Source: Phytomonospora endophytica (GTDB lineage: Bacteria; Actinomycetota; Actinomycetes; Mycobacteriales; Micromonosporaceae). From it: a stretch of DNA of 64,000 nt. The notes beneath the pieces were generated by a model that saw only the letters and a program-made list of their open reading frames with translations, did not search any database and was not told the origin of the DNA. Positions within the stretch are counted from its first letter, which is position 1. Every line of letters begins with the position of its first letter. The translations under genes were made by a program, and so were the position numbers. The stretch spans positions 1 through 64,000 of the forward strand of contig NZ_JACHGT010000011.1 in the NCBI RefSeq assembly GCF_014202425.1. The letters run 5' to 3'. Positions 26,594-35,250 of this stretch are shown here, in pieces.

Positions 26594-27592
26594 CTAGCGG
26601 GTGCTCGACCGCGGCGAGGTGTCGCCGAAGAGCACGTCGTCCCAGGCGGGGAGCCGGTTGCGGGGCTTGCCGCCCACGGTCGCCTCGCCCTCGGGCTCGG
26701 TCTCGGTCCGGCGCGGACGCAGGACCGCCAGCGAAGGCACGCTCGGGGTGTCGCGCACGTCGACGGGCTCCGACCCGGGCAGGCCCAGGCCACCCGAAGC
26801 GGGCTCGGGACGGCTCGGCGCGCCCATCGGGCGCTCCAGGACCGCCCGCAGCGCGTCCCGCCGCAAGGGGTCGCGCGTCGTGATCGTCTCCCGCCCGGCG
26901 GGCCGCGAAGGCGCACCGTGCAAGGGATCCCGCGACGGACGCGAGCTCGGCGCGGTCATCGTCCGGTCCGCCGGACCCGACTGGCCGAGACCCGTCGGGG
27001 AAAGCCCGGCCGGGCCCTCCGTGGACAGGAACTGCGCCATCTCGTCGTCCGGGCCGACCGTCTGACGGGCCTTGTCGAGCTCCCACACGGCCTGCGCGGT
27101 CGCCTTGCCGCTCGGCCACGTCGCGGTGATCCGCCACGTGCCGTCCTCACGGCGATAGGCGTCCCAGGAGACCTTGTCGGAGTCGACGCCGTGCTGCCCG
27201 AGCTTGCCGTCGACGATGTCGGCCAGGCGCGCGCCCCGGTCGGACGTGCGCAACCGCGCCCGCCGCGCGTGCTGCGCGAGCATGGCGCGTTCCTGCAGGA
27301 CCGGACCGGCATAACGGAGCACCCGCGTCACCGGGACACCGGCGTGGCGGGCGACGTCGTCGGCGGACTCGCCGGCGCGGATCCGGGACTGGATGTCGCG
27401 CGGCGACAGGGTCACGGGAGTCGAGGTGATGACCGGCGGCGGCTCGTCGCCTTCGAGGGCGACGCCCTTCTCATGGCGGACGGCCGTGGCGATGCGCTCG
27501 TCGAGGGGCAACGTGAGGAGACGGCCGACCTCATCGGCCAGAACGAGGGCCTGCCCGTCCTCGGAGAGGGCGACAAAACGTACCGGCCGCAT
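26594..27592 (-). CDS. sepH: Cell division protein SepH (DUF3071)
   Basis: A 332-residue SepH. Residues 1-170 are the conserved DUF3071 domain with helix-turn-helix-like SPRDIQSRIRAGESADDVAR and the C-terminal beta part DGTWRITATWPSGKATAQAVW; the remaining 160 residues are a Pro/Arg/Ser-rich disordered tail. In Streptomyces and mycobacteria SepH binds FtsZ and stimulates its assembly at division sites. GAGGAGGAG lies 5 nt before the ATG. It stands alone, transcribed away from the XRE-NB-ARC gene across 271 bp in which I see no further gene. Confidence 0.95.
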   Translation of the reverse strand: MRPVRFVALSEDGQALVLADEVGRLLTLPLDERIATAVRHEKGVALEGDEPPPVITSTPVTLSPRDIQSRIRAGESADDVARHAGVPVTRVLRYAGPVLQERAMLAQHARRARLRTSDRGARLADIVDGKLGQHGVDSDKVSWDAYRREDGTWRITATWPSGKATAQAVWELDKARQTVGPDDEMAQFLSTEGPAGLSPTGLGQSGPADRTMTAPSSRPSRDPLHGAPSRPAGRETITTRDPLRRDALRAVLERPMGAPSRPEPASGGLGLPGSEPVDVRDTPSVPSLAVLRPRRTETEPEGEATVGGKPRNRLPAWDDVLFGDTSPRSSTR

Positions 27593-27863
27593 CGCGCTCC
27601 TCCTCGCATCGGATGTCGCTTCAGGTCACATTACGCCCCACCGTACCGGCATACATCCATGCCGCGCCGCCGCGAAAGGAAGAAGATCACCAATTTCTTC
27701 TAGACCTTGGTCGTCCGAATCGGACCGTACGGATGTATCCGCCGCCGGCCCGGGAAGGACTTCCCAGGTCATCACGGATGTGCACCACCGTAGTGCCGGA
27801 AACGTGATATCGCACGCTCTTTCGGCGACGTAACGTGAACGTGGAGTCAAGGGGGGCGATGCC

Positions 27864-29567
27864 ATGACTTTCGGCGCACGGCTGAGCGGCCACCGGGTCC
27901 GCCTCGGTCTCACCCAGGAGCGTCTCGCCGAACGCGCCAGACTGGGCGTGCGGACCATCAGGGACCTCGAACACGGCAGGGTCGCCAGACCACGCCCGAG
28001 CTCGATAGCGCTGCTCGCCGACGCGCTCGAACTCGGCGGGCGCGAACGCGGCGAGTTCGTCGCCGCCGGACGCGGCGAACCCGAGGCCCTCGCCGTCGCG
28101 CCCGACCTCTTACCCGACACACCGCGCCACTTCACCGGCCGCGACGCCGAACTGCGCGCCTGCGCGGTCCTCGCCCGCTCGGGACCGCTCGTGATCACCG
28201 GCCCGGGCGGCGTCGGCAAGACCGCCCTGGCCGCGGGCGTCGCCCGCGCGACCGCGGCCGAATGCCCCGACGGGCGCGTCTACCTCGATCTGCGCGGCAC
28301 CACCGAACCGCTGTCCCTCGCCGCCGCCCTGCGCTCGCTGCTGGCGGCCCTCGGCGTGACTACACCGTCCGGCGACGTCGGCGAACTGGCCGGCAGATGG
28401 CGCGAACTCACCGCCGGGCGCGGCCTGTACGTGCTGCTCGACAACGCCTCCAGCGCCGCACAGGTCCGCCCGCTGCTGCCGTCGAGGGGATGCCTCACGG
28501 TCGTCACGGCCCGCCGCCCACTCGGATTCGGTGCCGAACGGCGCCTCGGCCCACTCGCCCCGCACGCCGGTGCCGCGCTCCTGCGAGCCCTGTCGGGACG
28601 CGACGAGGACGCGACACGGATCGTGACGGCCTGCGGCGGCTCGCCCCTGTCGATCCGGCTCGCCGCCGCCCGGCTCGCCGACCGGCCACAGTGGACGATG
28701 GATGAACTCGCCGCCCGCCTGGAGACCGAGGGCACGGCCCTCGACCTCGCCTACCGGTCCCTCACCGAACCCACCGCGCGGCTCCTGCGACTGCTCACCG
28801 TCGCCGAACTCGACCCCGCCCCCTGCTGGCTCGGCGCACAGCTCGCCGGACTGTCCGAAGTGGAGGGCACGGTCCGGCTCGACGAGCTCGCCGAGGCGGG
28901 GCTCGTCGACCGCGGCGGGTACGTGGAAGGCATGTGCCTGTACCGGATGCACGACGTCGTCCGCGCCTTCGCGCTGCGCCGGCGGATGGCCACCGACCGG
29001 CCCGGTGACGTGCGCGACGCCGTCGAACGCGCGTCGCGAGCCGTCGTCCGGATCGCCGCCGGAGCACCCGACTCCCCGGCCGAGCGCATCGGTCCACTGT
29101 GGAGGCGGCTCGGCGGCGAACCCGCCCCCGGCCGACCCGGCTGGTACGAGGCCGCGACGGCCCTGCTGCCCACCGCCGTCCGCCTCGGGCTCGCCGAGGT
29201 CGTGTGGCGCCTCGCGGCCGTCACCGCCGCCCGTCCCGGCGACGCCGCCACCGAACACGCCCTCCGGGTCGCCGACGGGCTCATGCCGCGCGCCGTCGCC
29301 GCGGTCGCCCGCGCCGCGCACCTCCGCGACGCCGGACGCGGACGCGAGGCCGTCGGCTGGTACGCCCGGTCACGCGTGGCGGCGATGCGGCTGGGGGACC
29401 ATCCGGCCCGGCTCCACGCCGAACTGGGGATGGTGGAGGCGCTGCTCGCCGAAGGCGAGGTCGAGCACGCCACGGCGGGCCTGAGCCGGGTCCTGGCGGA
29501 TCCGGCGGTGCGCGTCGACGCGCGGGTGTACGAGGGGGCGCTGCGGGTGGCGGAGGGATTGGGCTAG
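27864..29567 (+). CDS. XRE-NB-ARC (STAND) regulator
   Basis: A 567-residue signal-transduction ATPase. Residues 3-60 are an XRE helix-turn-helix (RLGLTQERLAERARLGVRTI). An NB-ARC domain follows: Walker A ITGPGGVGKTAL at about 112-123, Walker B-like LYVLLDNASS, the sensor TVVTARRP and the GxP motif CGGSPLSIRLAAARLA. A winged-helix part (LDELAEAGLVDRGGY, YRMHDVVRAFA) and about 190 residues of helical repeats complete it. Unlike AfsR it has no BTAD domain. Such proteins switch genes on when the repeats sense a ligand. It ends at a strong terminator; its targets are unknown. Confidence 0.9.
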   Translation: MTFGARLSGHRVRLGLTQERLAERARLGVRTIRDLEHGRVARPRPSSIALLADALELGGRERGEFVAAGRGEPEALAVAPDLLPDTPRHFTGRDAELRACAVLARSGPLVITGPGGVGKTALAAGVARATAAECPDGRVYLDLRGTTEPLSLAAALRSLLAALGVTTPSGDVGELAGRWRELTAGRGLYVLLDNASSAAQVRPLLPSRGCLTVVTARRPLGFGAERRLGPLAPHAGAALLRALSGRDEDATRIVTACGGSPLSIRLAAARLADRPQWTMDELAARLETEGTALDLAYRSLTEPTARLLRLLTVAELDPAPCWLGAQLAGLSEVEGTVRLDELAEAGLVDRGGYVEGMCLYRMHDVVRAFALRRRMATDRPGDVRDAVERASRAVVRIAAGAPDSPAERIGPLWRRLGGEPAPGRPGWYEAATALLPTAVRLGLAEVVWRLAAVTAARPGDAATEHALRVADGLMPRAVAAVARAAHLRDAGRGREAVGWYARSRVAAMRLGDHPARLHAELGMVEALLAEGEVEHATAGLSRVLADPAVRVDARVYEGALRVAEGLG

Positions 29568-29590
29568 CCGCCACCGTGCGCGACGAACGA

Positions 29591-29624
29591 ACCGCCCCCG
29601 GACACGTCGGCGTCCGGGGGCGGT
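29591..29624. terminator. Bidirectional intrinsic terminator
   Basis: A perfect 13-bp stem (ACCGCCCCCGGAC at 29591-29603; complement at 29612-29624) with an 8-nt loop between the convergent XRE-NB-ARC and beta-helix genes. Confidence 0.85.
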
Positions 29625-29640
29625 CGGGTCGAAGCCGTGA

Positions 29641-31299
29641 TCAGTTGTACGTGCTTCCCTGGTCCTGCCCGAAGGTCGTCGGCCGGTTGTCGTGGGTGAA
29701 CACCGGCGGCACCTCCGGGGCGGGCGCGGTCCAGTCGGCCCAGCTCACACGCTGGCCGTCGGGACGCACCTGCTGGAATCCCGCGAACCACCAGTCACCC
29801 GTGTAGTGGTTGGTGCGGAAGACGATGCCCTGCTGGAAGGTGAGTCGCCACGGGATCGTGTAGCCGGGGAACTCCTCGAAGTTGCCCCAGTTGGAGAACA
29901 CGCCGTTGAGGCCGCAGTACCGTCCGCCGGCACAGCTCGCGCCGACGGCAGCCTTGTCGATGCTGAAGGTGTTGTTCTCCACCACGATGTTCTCGGTCGA
30001 CCACCGGCAGCGGTACTTGTCGATCGCGTCCGGGATGTCGTTCTCGACGGCGGTCTCGCACTGCGCGTCGTCGTAGAGGTCGGTCTTGATCGTGCAGAAC
30101 GGCGGATGCGTGTGCGCCTCGGAGGAGCAGTAGCGGTCGGGGTTCTCCCACAGGATCACGCCACCCCAGTTGTCGGTCAGCTCGTTGTCGCTGATGACCA
30201 TCGGGGAGGTGGGCAGGCCGTACCCGGCCGGGCTTCCGGCCTCCGACACGTAGATCGCGCCGATCGGGAAGGTGTCGCCCCGGTCGGCCTTCTTCTTTCC
30301 GGCGACGATGGCGTTGCGGCGCATGGTGTTGAACCGCACGCGCGCGTCGTATCCGGCTTCGATGAACAGGGCCTGGTCGTCGTTGTCCTCGATCAGGTTG
30401 TGCTCGATGACGAAGCCGCGGTTGTTGTTGTCGAGCCAGAGCGCGACGCCGCGGTTGTCGTGCAGCCAGTTGTTCGTGACCGTGACGTTCCGGTTGATCC
30501 AGAACTTGACGCCGCCGCTGCAACCGCAGCCGGGGACCTGGGTCTCCCAGTCGTCGGTGTTGTTACCGACGATCTCGTTGCGGTCGAGCACGAAGCCGGC
30601 GATGTCGTCGGCCTCGGTGTGGCCGCCGCAGCAGGCGTTGATGCCGTACTGGCCGTTGTCCTTGATGCAGTTGTCGCGGTAGACGTTGTCGCGCCCGGCC
30701 ATCAGCCCTGCGCCCTTGTTGTCGATGATCGTGTTGTTCCGGACGGTCCAGCCGCGCGCGGCGTCCTTGTTGACCACGCCCTGGTCCTGATCGGCGACGA
30801 AGTTCTGGATCGTCAGGTGCGCGATGGTGACGCCCGTGGCGCCCTGCGTGAACGCGGCCCGGTTGATGCCCTGACCGTCGAAGATCGCGCCCGGTGCCCC
30901 GATGAAGGTCGTGTTCTTGCCCGGTTCGATCTGCCCGTACTGGTCGGCGTCCATGGTGTGGACGCCGGGGGCGAACCAGAAGGTCCCGCCTTCGGCGCGG
31001 AAGTCGAAGAACAGGTCGTTGTTGTTCTCGGCCGCGACGATCGTCGCGCCGTCGGGCGGTGTGGCGGGGCCGTCGAGGACGGCCGCGTTGCCGCAGATCG
31101 GCGCGGGCGGGGCCTCGACCGCCGCCGGCGCGGGGGTCTCGGAGGGCCCGGCGGCGGCCGGTGTCGCCGCCAGGCCTCCGGCGGCCAGGGCGACACCGGC
31201 GAGTGCGGCCAGGCCGCGCCGCAGGAGTGGGCTCCTGCGGTGGGAAGCGTTGGTGCGGAGGGGATTGAGGTGGGCTGTCCTCAGTGGACGATAGATCAT
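29641..31299 (-). CDS. Secreted right-handed beta-helix protein
   Basis: About 552 residues. The N-terminus is an Arg-rich signal peptide (RRGLAALAGVALAAGGLAA) cut near TPAAAG. Residues 100-500 contain repeated beta-helix coils with Asn ladders (VRNNTIIDNKGAGLMAG, VTNNWLHDNRGVALWLDN, IEHNLIEDNDDQALFI, VVENNTFS), as in pectate-lyase-like and carbohydrate-binding proteins. About 14 Cys suggest disulfides (ACCGGHTEAD, GCGCSGG). The ATG at 31299 lies 7 nt behind a -10 box (TAGGGT) with no ribosome binding site, so it is probably leaderless. The substrate is unknown; the helix alone does not prove lyase activity. Confidence 0.88.
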   Translation of the reverse strand: MIYRPLRTAHLNPLRTNASHRRSPLLRRGLAALAGVALAAGGLAATPAAAGPSETPAPAAVEAPPAPICGNAAVLDGPATPPDGATIVAAENNNDLFFDFRAEGGTFWFAPGVHTMDADQYGQIEPGKNTTFIGAPGAIFDGQGINRAAFTQGATGVTIAHLTIQNFVADQDQGVVNKDAARGWTVRNNTIIDNKGAGLMAGRDNVYRDNCIKDNGQYGINACCGGHTEADDIAGFVLDRNEIVGNNTDDWETQVPGCGCSGGVKFWINRNVTVTNNWLHDNRGVALWLDNNNRGFVIEHNLIEDNDDQALFIEAGYDARVRFNTMRRNAIVAGKKKADRGDTFPIGAIYVSEAGSPAGYGLPTSPMVISDNELTDNWGGVILWENPDRYCSSEAHTHPPFCTIKTDLYDDAQCETAVENDIPDAIDKYRCRWSTENIVVENNTFSIDKAAVGASCAGGRYCGLNGVFSNWGNFEEFPGYTIPWRLTFQQGIVFRTNHYTGDWWFAGFQQVRPDGQRVSWADWTAPAPEVPPVFTHDNRPTTFGQDQGSTYN

Positions 31300-31364
31300 G
31301 GTGCGCACCCTATCGACCAAAGATCGGATGCGGAAATCCCCTTTGGCGGGTTCGGCCCGAGGCG

Positions 31365-31853
31365 TCAGTCCTCGGTCTCCTCCTCGCCCTTCGCCTGGGG
31401 CGCCGCGTTCTCCGTCTCGTCCTCCTCGACGATCAGGGCGGTCAGGAACCGTCCGATCCGGTCCACCTCGGCGGCCGTGAGGTCGGCGGGGAGCGTGAAG
31501 TTCAGCCGCATCCCGGGACGCAGCTGCAAGGGGTAGTCGATCATCGACTTCTCCTCCCGTGCCTTCTTCAGCGGCTCACCGGTCGCCCACTCGCGCGACT
31601 CCTTGACCATCCGGCGCAGGCGCCCGGCGTAGGCCTCGGCGGTGGTGGGCTTGAGGTCGAGGGATTCCAGCTGTTCGCGGATCCGGTCGATGTCGAGGTC
31701 GTTGAGCGCGGTGTCGATGGTGACGTCGGTGGCCTCCAGGACGCGCTTGAGCGTCGAGCGCGCCAGGTCGATGGAGGTCTTCTTGAGGTGGCCGGCGCGG
31801 GCGACGGCGTCGAGGTAGGCGAAGAGGTCCTCGTATCGGGGGGAGCTGCTCAT
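31365..31853 (-). CDS. Small protein with SAM-like helical domain, unknown function
   Basis: A 162-residue soluble protein I cannot name. Residues 1-90 are helical with a spacing that resembles the core-binding domain of tyrosine recombinases (STLKRVLEAT, LNDLDIDRIREQLESL, KPTTAEAYAGRLRRMVKES), but no catalytic domain follows. Residues 105-150 hold DYPLQLRPGMRLNFTLPADL and a segment like those of small DNA-linked regulators, then an acidic tail. ATG 31853 is preceded by two AT-rich palindromes (31872-31900) that could be its own operator. It may be a DNA-binding protein; this is inference. Confidence 0.7.
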   Translation of the reverse strand: MSSSPRYEDLFAYLDAVARAGHLKKTSIDLARSTLKRVLEATDVTIDTALNDLDIDRIREQLESLDLKPTTAEAYAGRLRRMVKESREWATGEPLKKAREEKSMIDYPLQLRPGMRLNFTLPADLTAAEVDRIGRFLTALIVEEDETENAAPQAKGEEETED

Positions 31854-31871
31854 GGCTCGACGATATCTGTT

Positions 31872-31900
31872 CTGGATAAATCCAGCAACTATCCGGATAG
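31872..31900 (-). promoter_or_regulatory. Two AT-rich palindromes upstream of the 31365-31853 gene
   Basis: CTGGAT-AA-ATCCAG (31872-31885) and CTATCCGGATAG (31889-31900) are both perfect and both contain TCC/GGA arms. They lie 19-47 bp upstream of the start codon in unusually AT-rich DNA for this genome, as expected of a promoter with an operator. The binding protein is unknown; autoregulation is possible. Confidence 0.6.
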
Positions 31901-31939
31901 AAAAAGATAGGCGCCGACGGTGGTGTCGGCGCCCATCGG

Positions 31940-33142
31940 CTAGTCGAAGAGCCGTTCGGCGCGGCTCAGGGCGTGGCGGGCGACCTTCCGGCCGAGGATG
32001 ATCCCGGCCTCGTCGGCGGTCCTGGTGTGGATCCCCGACCAGACGCGAGCGTCGACGTTCTCGCGCGACGGGGTCGACCAGTCGGTGTAGGTGCGGGTGA
32101 CACCCGGCGCGCTGGGGCTGCCGATCGTATAAGGCCGCGCGGGGCCCGCCAGTTCGGCGAGCACCGCCTCGGCGGCGCCGGAGTAGGTGTTGTGGCCCGA
32201 GACGTAGTCGGGGTGCGAGGGCGTGACGTGGTACGGCGTCCACTGTGGATCGTGCAGCGCCCGGATCGCCGTGACCGGCCGCCACGAGCGGTGGTGGTAC
32301 TTGGCGTCGGAGGTCGCGATCTGCGTGTCGACGAGGGCGACGTGGAACAGCGCGACCAGCCGCGCGCGCCGGTACGCCGACCGCCGGGACTGGAGTAGCG
32401 CGGCCCGCAGGATCCCGTTGTACAGCACCAGGGAGGAGCCGTACCAGAACTGCGCGGTGTCGGTCTGGGCCTGGGTTCGCACCGTGCTGTCCAGCGCGCC
32501 GAAGGCACGGACCTCGGCGAGGTCGCGGGCATCGCGGGCGGAGTCGAGCGCGGGCGGCGGTGGTGGGCGGAAGCGGTCGGCGCGGCCGAGCAGGAACGGC
32601 CTGGCGTGACGGGTTCCGGACTGCTGTCCAGGACCGAAGGCCGGTGGCGTCGGCTGCCATCGTCCCGGTGTCGGCGGGTCGGGGGTGTAGGGCGCGTTGA
32701 CCGACGCGGGGTCGAGACCGTCACCGGCCCGGCCGGTGAGGAGCGACCGGGCTTCGGCACGGCCCGCCGCCGTTCCGCGTCGTTTCGGGGAGCCGTCGGG
32801 AACGCGGGCCAGCGACGCCTCCAGCGCGGCATCGAGATCCGTCGCGCGGGACGGGATCTGGTCGCGCAGCACGGCGTGGACGGCGGAGACCAGCGCGGCG
32901 CTCTGCCGGTCGGGGTGCGAGTCGCCGTGCAGCGCGCGGGCGGCCGAAAGCCAGGCCAGGGCCCAGATCCGGCTGCCGCTGACCTGCGCGGACGGTCCGG
33001 ACGTGGTGACCGCGTCGGCGGTCAGGTCGTACCACTCGGCGACCGGGTCGATCGTGTCGGCGTGGGCGGGGGTGGGCAGCGCGAGCGCCGCCGGGGTCAG
33101 GGCGGCGGCGACGATGAGTCGCCTGCGGGACGTCTTGTGCAC
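31940..33142 (-). CDS. Vanadium-dependent haloperoxidase/PAP2-type protein (exported)
   Basis: A 400-residue exported protein with a twin-Arg-like signal (SRRRLIVAAAL, cleavage near AHA-DT). The C-terminal half has the phosphate/vanadate site: K-x6-RP in KYHHRSWRPVTAI, SGH in HPDYVSGHNTYSG, and R-x5-H in ARVWSGIHTRTAD. This matches vanadium haloperoxidases and the related PAP2 phosphatases; which activity applies cannot be told. AGGAG is about 8 nt before the ATG, and only 24 bp separate it from the upstream flavin monooxygenase gene, so it is probably the last gene of the sulfonate operon. Confidence 0.85.
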   Translation of the reverse strand: MHKTSRRRLIVAAALTPAALALPTPAHADTIDPVAEWYDLTADAVTTSGPSAQVSGSRIWALAWLSAARALHGDSHPDRQSAALVSAVHAVLRDQIPSRATDLDAALEASLARVPDGSPKRRGTAAGRAEARSLLTGRAGDGLDPASVNAPYTPDPPTPGRWQPTPPAFGPGQQSGTRHARPFLLGRADRFRPPPPPALDSARDARDLAEVRAFGALDSTVRTQAQTDTAQFWYGSSLVLYNGILRAALLQSRRSAYRRARLVALFHVALVDTQIATSDAKYHHRSWRPVTAIRALHDPQWTPYHVTPSHPDYVSGHNTYSGAAEAVLAELAGPARPYTIGSPSAPGVTRTYTDWSTPSRENVDARVWSGIHTRTADEAGIILGRKVARHALSRAERLFD

Positions 33143-33166
33143 GGTTCTCCTCAGGTGTGGAGCGGG

Positions 33167-34501
33167 TCAGGCCGCGACGGCCTTGGCGTAGCGGTTGGCC
33201 GGGCGGGCCAGGCCGTAGTGCTCGCGGAGGGTCGTGCCCTCGTAGTCGTGTCTGAACAGGCCGCGCTCCCGCAGGATCGGCACGACCTTGTCCACAAAGG
33301 ACGTCAAGCCGGACGGGAGCACGGCGGGCATGATGTTGAAGCCGTCGGCGGCCCCGGCGGCCGACCACTCCTCGATCGCGTCGGCGACCTGGACGGGCGT
33401 ACCGGTGAAGGTCCGGTGCCCGCGCCCGCCACCGAGCCTGCCGATCAGCTGCCGCACGGTGAGGCGCTCACGCCGGGCGAGTTCCACGATGAGCGTGTAG
33501 CGGCTCTTGGCGCCCTCGATCTCGTCCTCCGAGGGGAGATCGGCGGGCAGTTCGGCGTCCAGCGGCAGGTCCCCGGGTGCCACCCGCAGCGTCTTGGCGA
33601 GCTGGTCACGGGCGTACTCGGGAACGATGAGCCGGTCCAGTTCGGCCTCCAGGGCGGCGGCCTCGGCCTCGGTGTCGCCGAGGACGGGCACGATCCCGGG
33701 CAGGATCCTGACGCTGTCGGGGTCGCGGCCGAGCCGGGCCGCGCGCAGCTTCACGTCGGCGTAGAACGCGCGGGCGTCGTCGAGCGTCTGCTGCGCGGTG
33801 AACACGGCCTCGGCGTGCCGGGCGGCGAAGTCCCGGCCGTCCTCCGACGAACCCGCCTGCACCAGAACCGGGTACCCCTGCGGGGAACGCGGCACGTTCA
33901 GCGGCCCCGCCACCCGGAAATGCGGTCCACGGTGGTCGATCGGCCGCACCCGGTCGTTGTCGCCCCAGACGCCGCTCGCCTTGTCGCCGAGGGCCGCGTC
34001 GTCGTCCCAGCTGTCCCACAGCTTGCGCGACACCTCCAGGAACTCGTCGGCCCGCTCGTAACGCGCCCGGTGCGCCGGCAGCTCGTCCAGGTTGAAGTTC
34101 CGCGCGGCCTCGATCCCCGCCGTCGTCACGATGTTCCAGCCCGCCCGGCCGCCCGACACGTGATCGACCGACGCGAAGCGCCGCGCCAGGTTGTACGGCT
34201 CGTTGTACGTCGTCGACGCCGTCGCGATCAGCCCGATACGGGTCGTCACCGCCGCGATTGCCGTCAGGACCACCGTCGGCTCAAGGGATCCCGACGGCCG
34301 CCGCCCGATGTCGCCCCACAACTGCGGCGAATCGGCGAAGAACACCGAGTCGAGCTTCCCGCGCTCGGCGATCCGCGCCAGCTCCTGGTAGTGCCGCACA
34401 TCGGTCGTCGCGTACGGATCGCTCTCCGGCAGCCGCCACGAGGCCTCGTGATGGCCCGTGCTCATCAGGAAGGCGTTGAGATGCAGGTGTTTCCGGCTCA
34501 T
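33167..34501 (-). CDS. FMNH2-dependent monooxygenase (NtaA/SnaA/DszA type)
   Basis: A 444-residue LLM-class flavin monooxygenase. The start KHLHLNAFLMSTGHHEASWR and the inner AERGKLDSVFFADSPQLWGD and DHVSGGRAGWNIVTT are diagnostic of the NtaA/SnaA/SoxA/DszA subgroup. These enzymes use FMNH2 and O2 to cleave C-S or C-N bonds in sulfones, dibenzothiophene derivatives or chelators. It overlaps the ATP-binding gene by 4 bp and lies in an operon with two flavin reductases and an SsuABC-type transporter, so its substrate is most likely an imported sulfonate or sulfone. Confidence 0.92.
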   Translation of the reverse strand: MSRKHLHLNAFLMSTGHHEASWRLPESDPYATTDVRHYQELARIAERGKLDSVFFADSPQLWGDIGRRPSGSLEPTVVLTAIAAVTTRIGLIATASTTYNEPYNLARRFASVDHVSGGRAGWNIVTTAGIEAARNFNLDELPAHRARYERADEFLEVSRKLWDSWDDDAALGDKASGVWGDNDRVRPIDHRGPHFRVAGPLNVPRSPQGYPVLVQAGSSEDGRDFAARHAEAVFTAQQTLDDARAFYADVKLRAARLGRDPDSVRILPGIVPVLGDTEAEAAALEAELDRLIVPEYARDQLAKTLRVAPGDLPLDAELPADLPSEDEIEGAKSRYTLIVELARRERLTVRQLIGRLGGGRGHRTFTGTPVQVADAIEEWSAAGAADGFNIMPAVLPSGLTSFVDKVVPILRERGLFRHDYEGTTLREHYGLARPANRYAKAVAA

Positions 34502-35250
34502 GTTCCATCCTTGTCGTCATCGGCGCCCACCCCGAGCGCCGCCAGCAGCCGCGCCCGGATCCGCGCGAAGTCCCGATCACCCGGACCGCGCTCGCCGTCG
34601 AGGTCGACGGCCTGCTCGGCGGCGATATGTCCTTTGTGGAGGATCAGGACGCGGTCGGCGAGCGCGATCGCCTCGTCCACGTCGTGGGTCACCAGCAGCA
34701 CGGCGGGGCGGTGCCGCCGGTAGAGCTCGCGCAGGAGGCCGTGCATGCGCCTGCGGGTCAGGGCGTCCAGCGCCCCGAAAGGCTCGTCGGCGAGGAGTAG
34801 TTCGGGTTCGCGGACCAGCGAACGGGCGAGTGCGACCCGCTGTTGCTCGCCGCCGGAGAGTTCGTTGGGCCAGGCGCGTTCGCGTCCGGCGAGGCCGACT
34901 TCGGCGAGGGCGGCGAGTCCGCGGCGGCGGGCGTCGGGTGCCTTCAGGCCGAGCAGGACGTTGTCGAGGATCCGTTGCCAGGGCAGGAGACGGGAGTCCT
35001 GGAAGACGACCGAGACCTTGCCGGGCACGTTGATCTCCCCGGTGCCGTGGACGTCGTAGTCGAGTCCCGCCAGGGCCCGCAGCAGGGTCGACTTCCCCGA
35101 GCCGCTGCGCCCGAGCAGCGCGACGAACTCTCCTTTGTGGAGGGTCAGGTTGAGGCCGTCGAGGACCCGGTGTTCGCCGAAGGACCGGTCGAGGTCGCGG
35201 ATCCGGACGGCGGGGGCGTCGACGGTCAGCCCGCCAGGGTGCGTCGCCAT
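34498..35250 (-). CDS. ssuB: Sulfonate ABC transporter ATP-binding protein
   Basis: A 250-residue ABC ATPase: Walker A GRSGSGKSTLL (about 47-57), Q-loop VVFQDSRLLPWQRI, signature LSGGEQQRVALARSL, Walker B LLLADEPFGALD and switch His in LLVTHDVDEA. The QDSRLLPW loop is typical of the SsuB/TauB (nitrate/sulfonate/taurine) group. ATG 35250 lies inside the end of the permease gene (25-bp overlap). It powers the adjacent permease. Confidence 0.92.
   Translation of the reverse strand: MATHPGGLTVDAPAVRIRDLDRSFGEHRVLDGLNLTLHKGEFVALLGRSGSGKSTLLRALAGLDYDVHGTGEINVPGKVSVVFQDSRLLPWQRILDNVLLGLKAPDARRRGLAALAEVGLAGRERAWPNELSGGEQQRVALARSLVREPELLLADEPFGALDALTRRRMHGLLRELYRRHRPAVLLVTHDVDEAIALADRVLILHKGHIAAEQAVDLDGERGPGDRDFARIRARLLAALGVGADDDKDGT

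Noticed and set aside
31365-31853. Tyrosine recombinase or integrase
   Set aside because: Only a core-binding-like N-terminal half is present; the catalytic Arg-His-Arg-Tyr domain is missing, and no attachment repeats were found.
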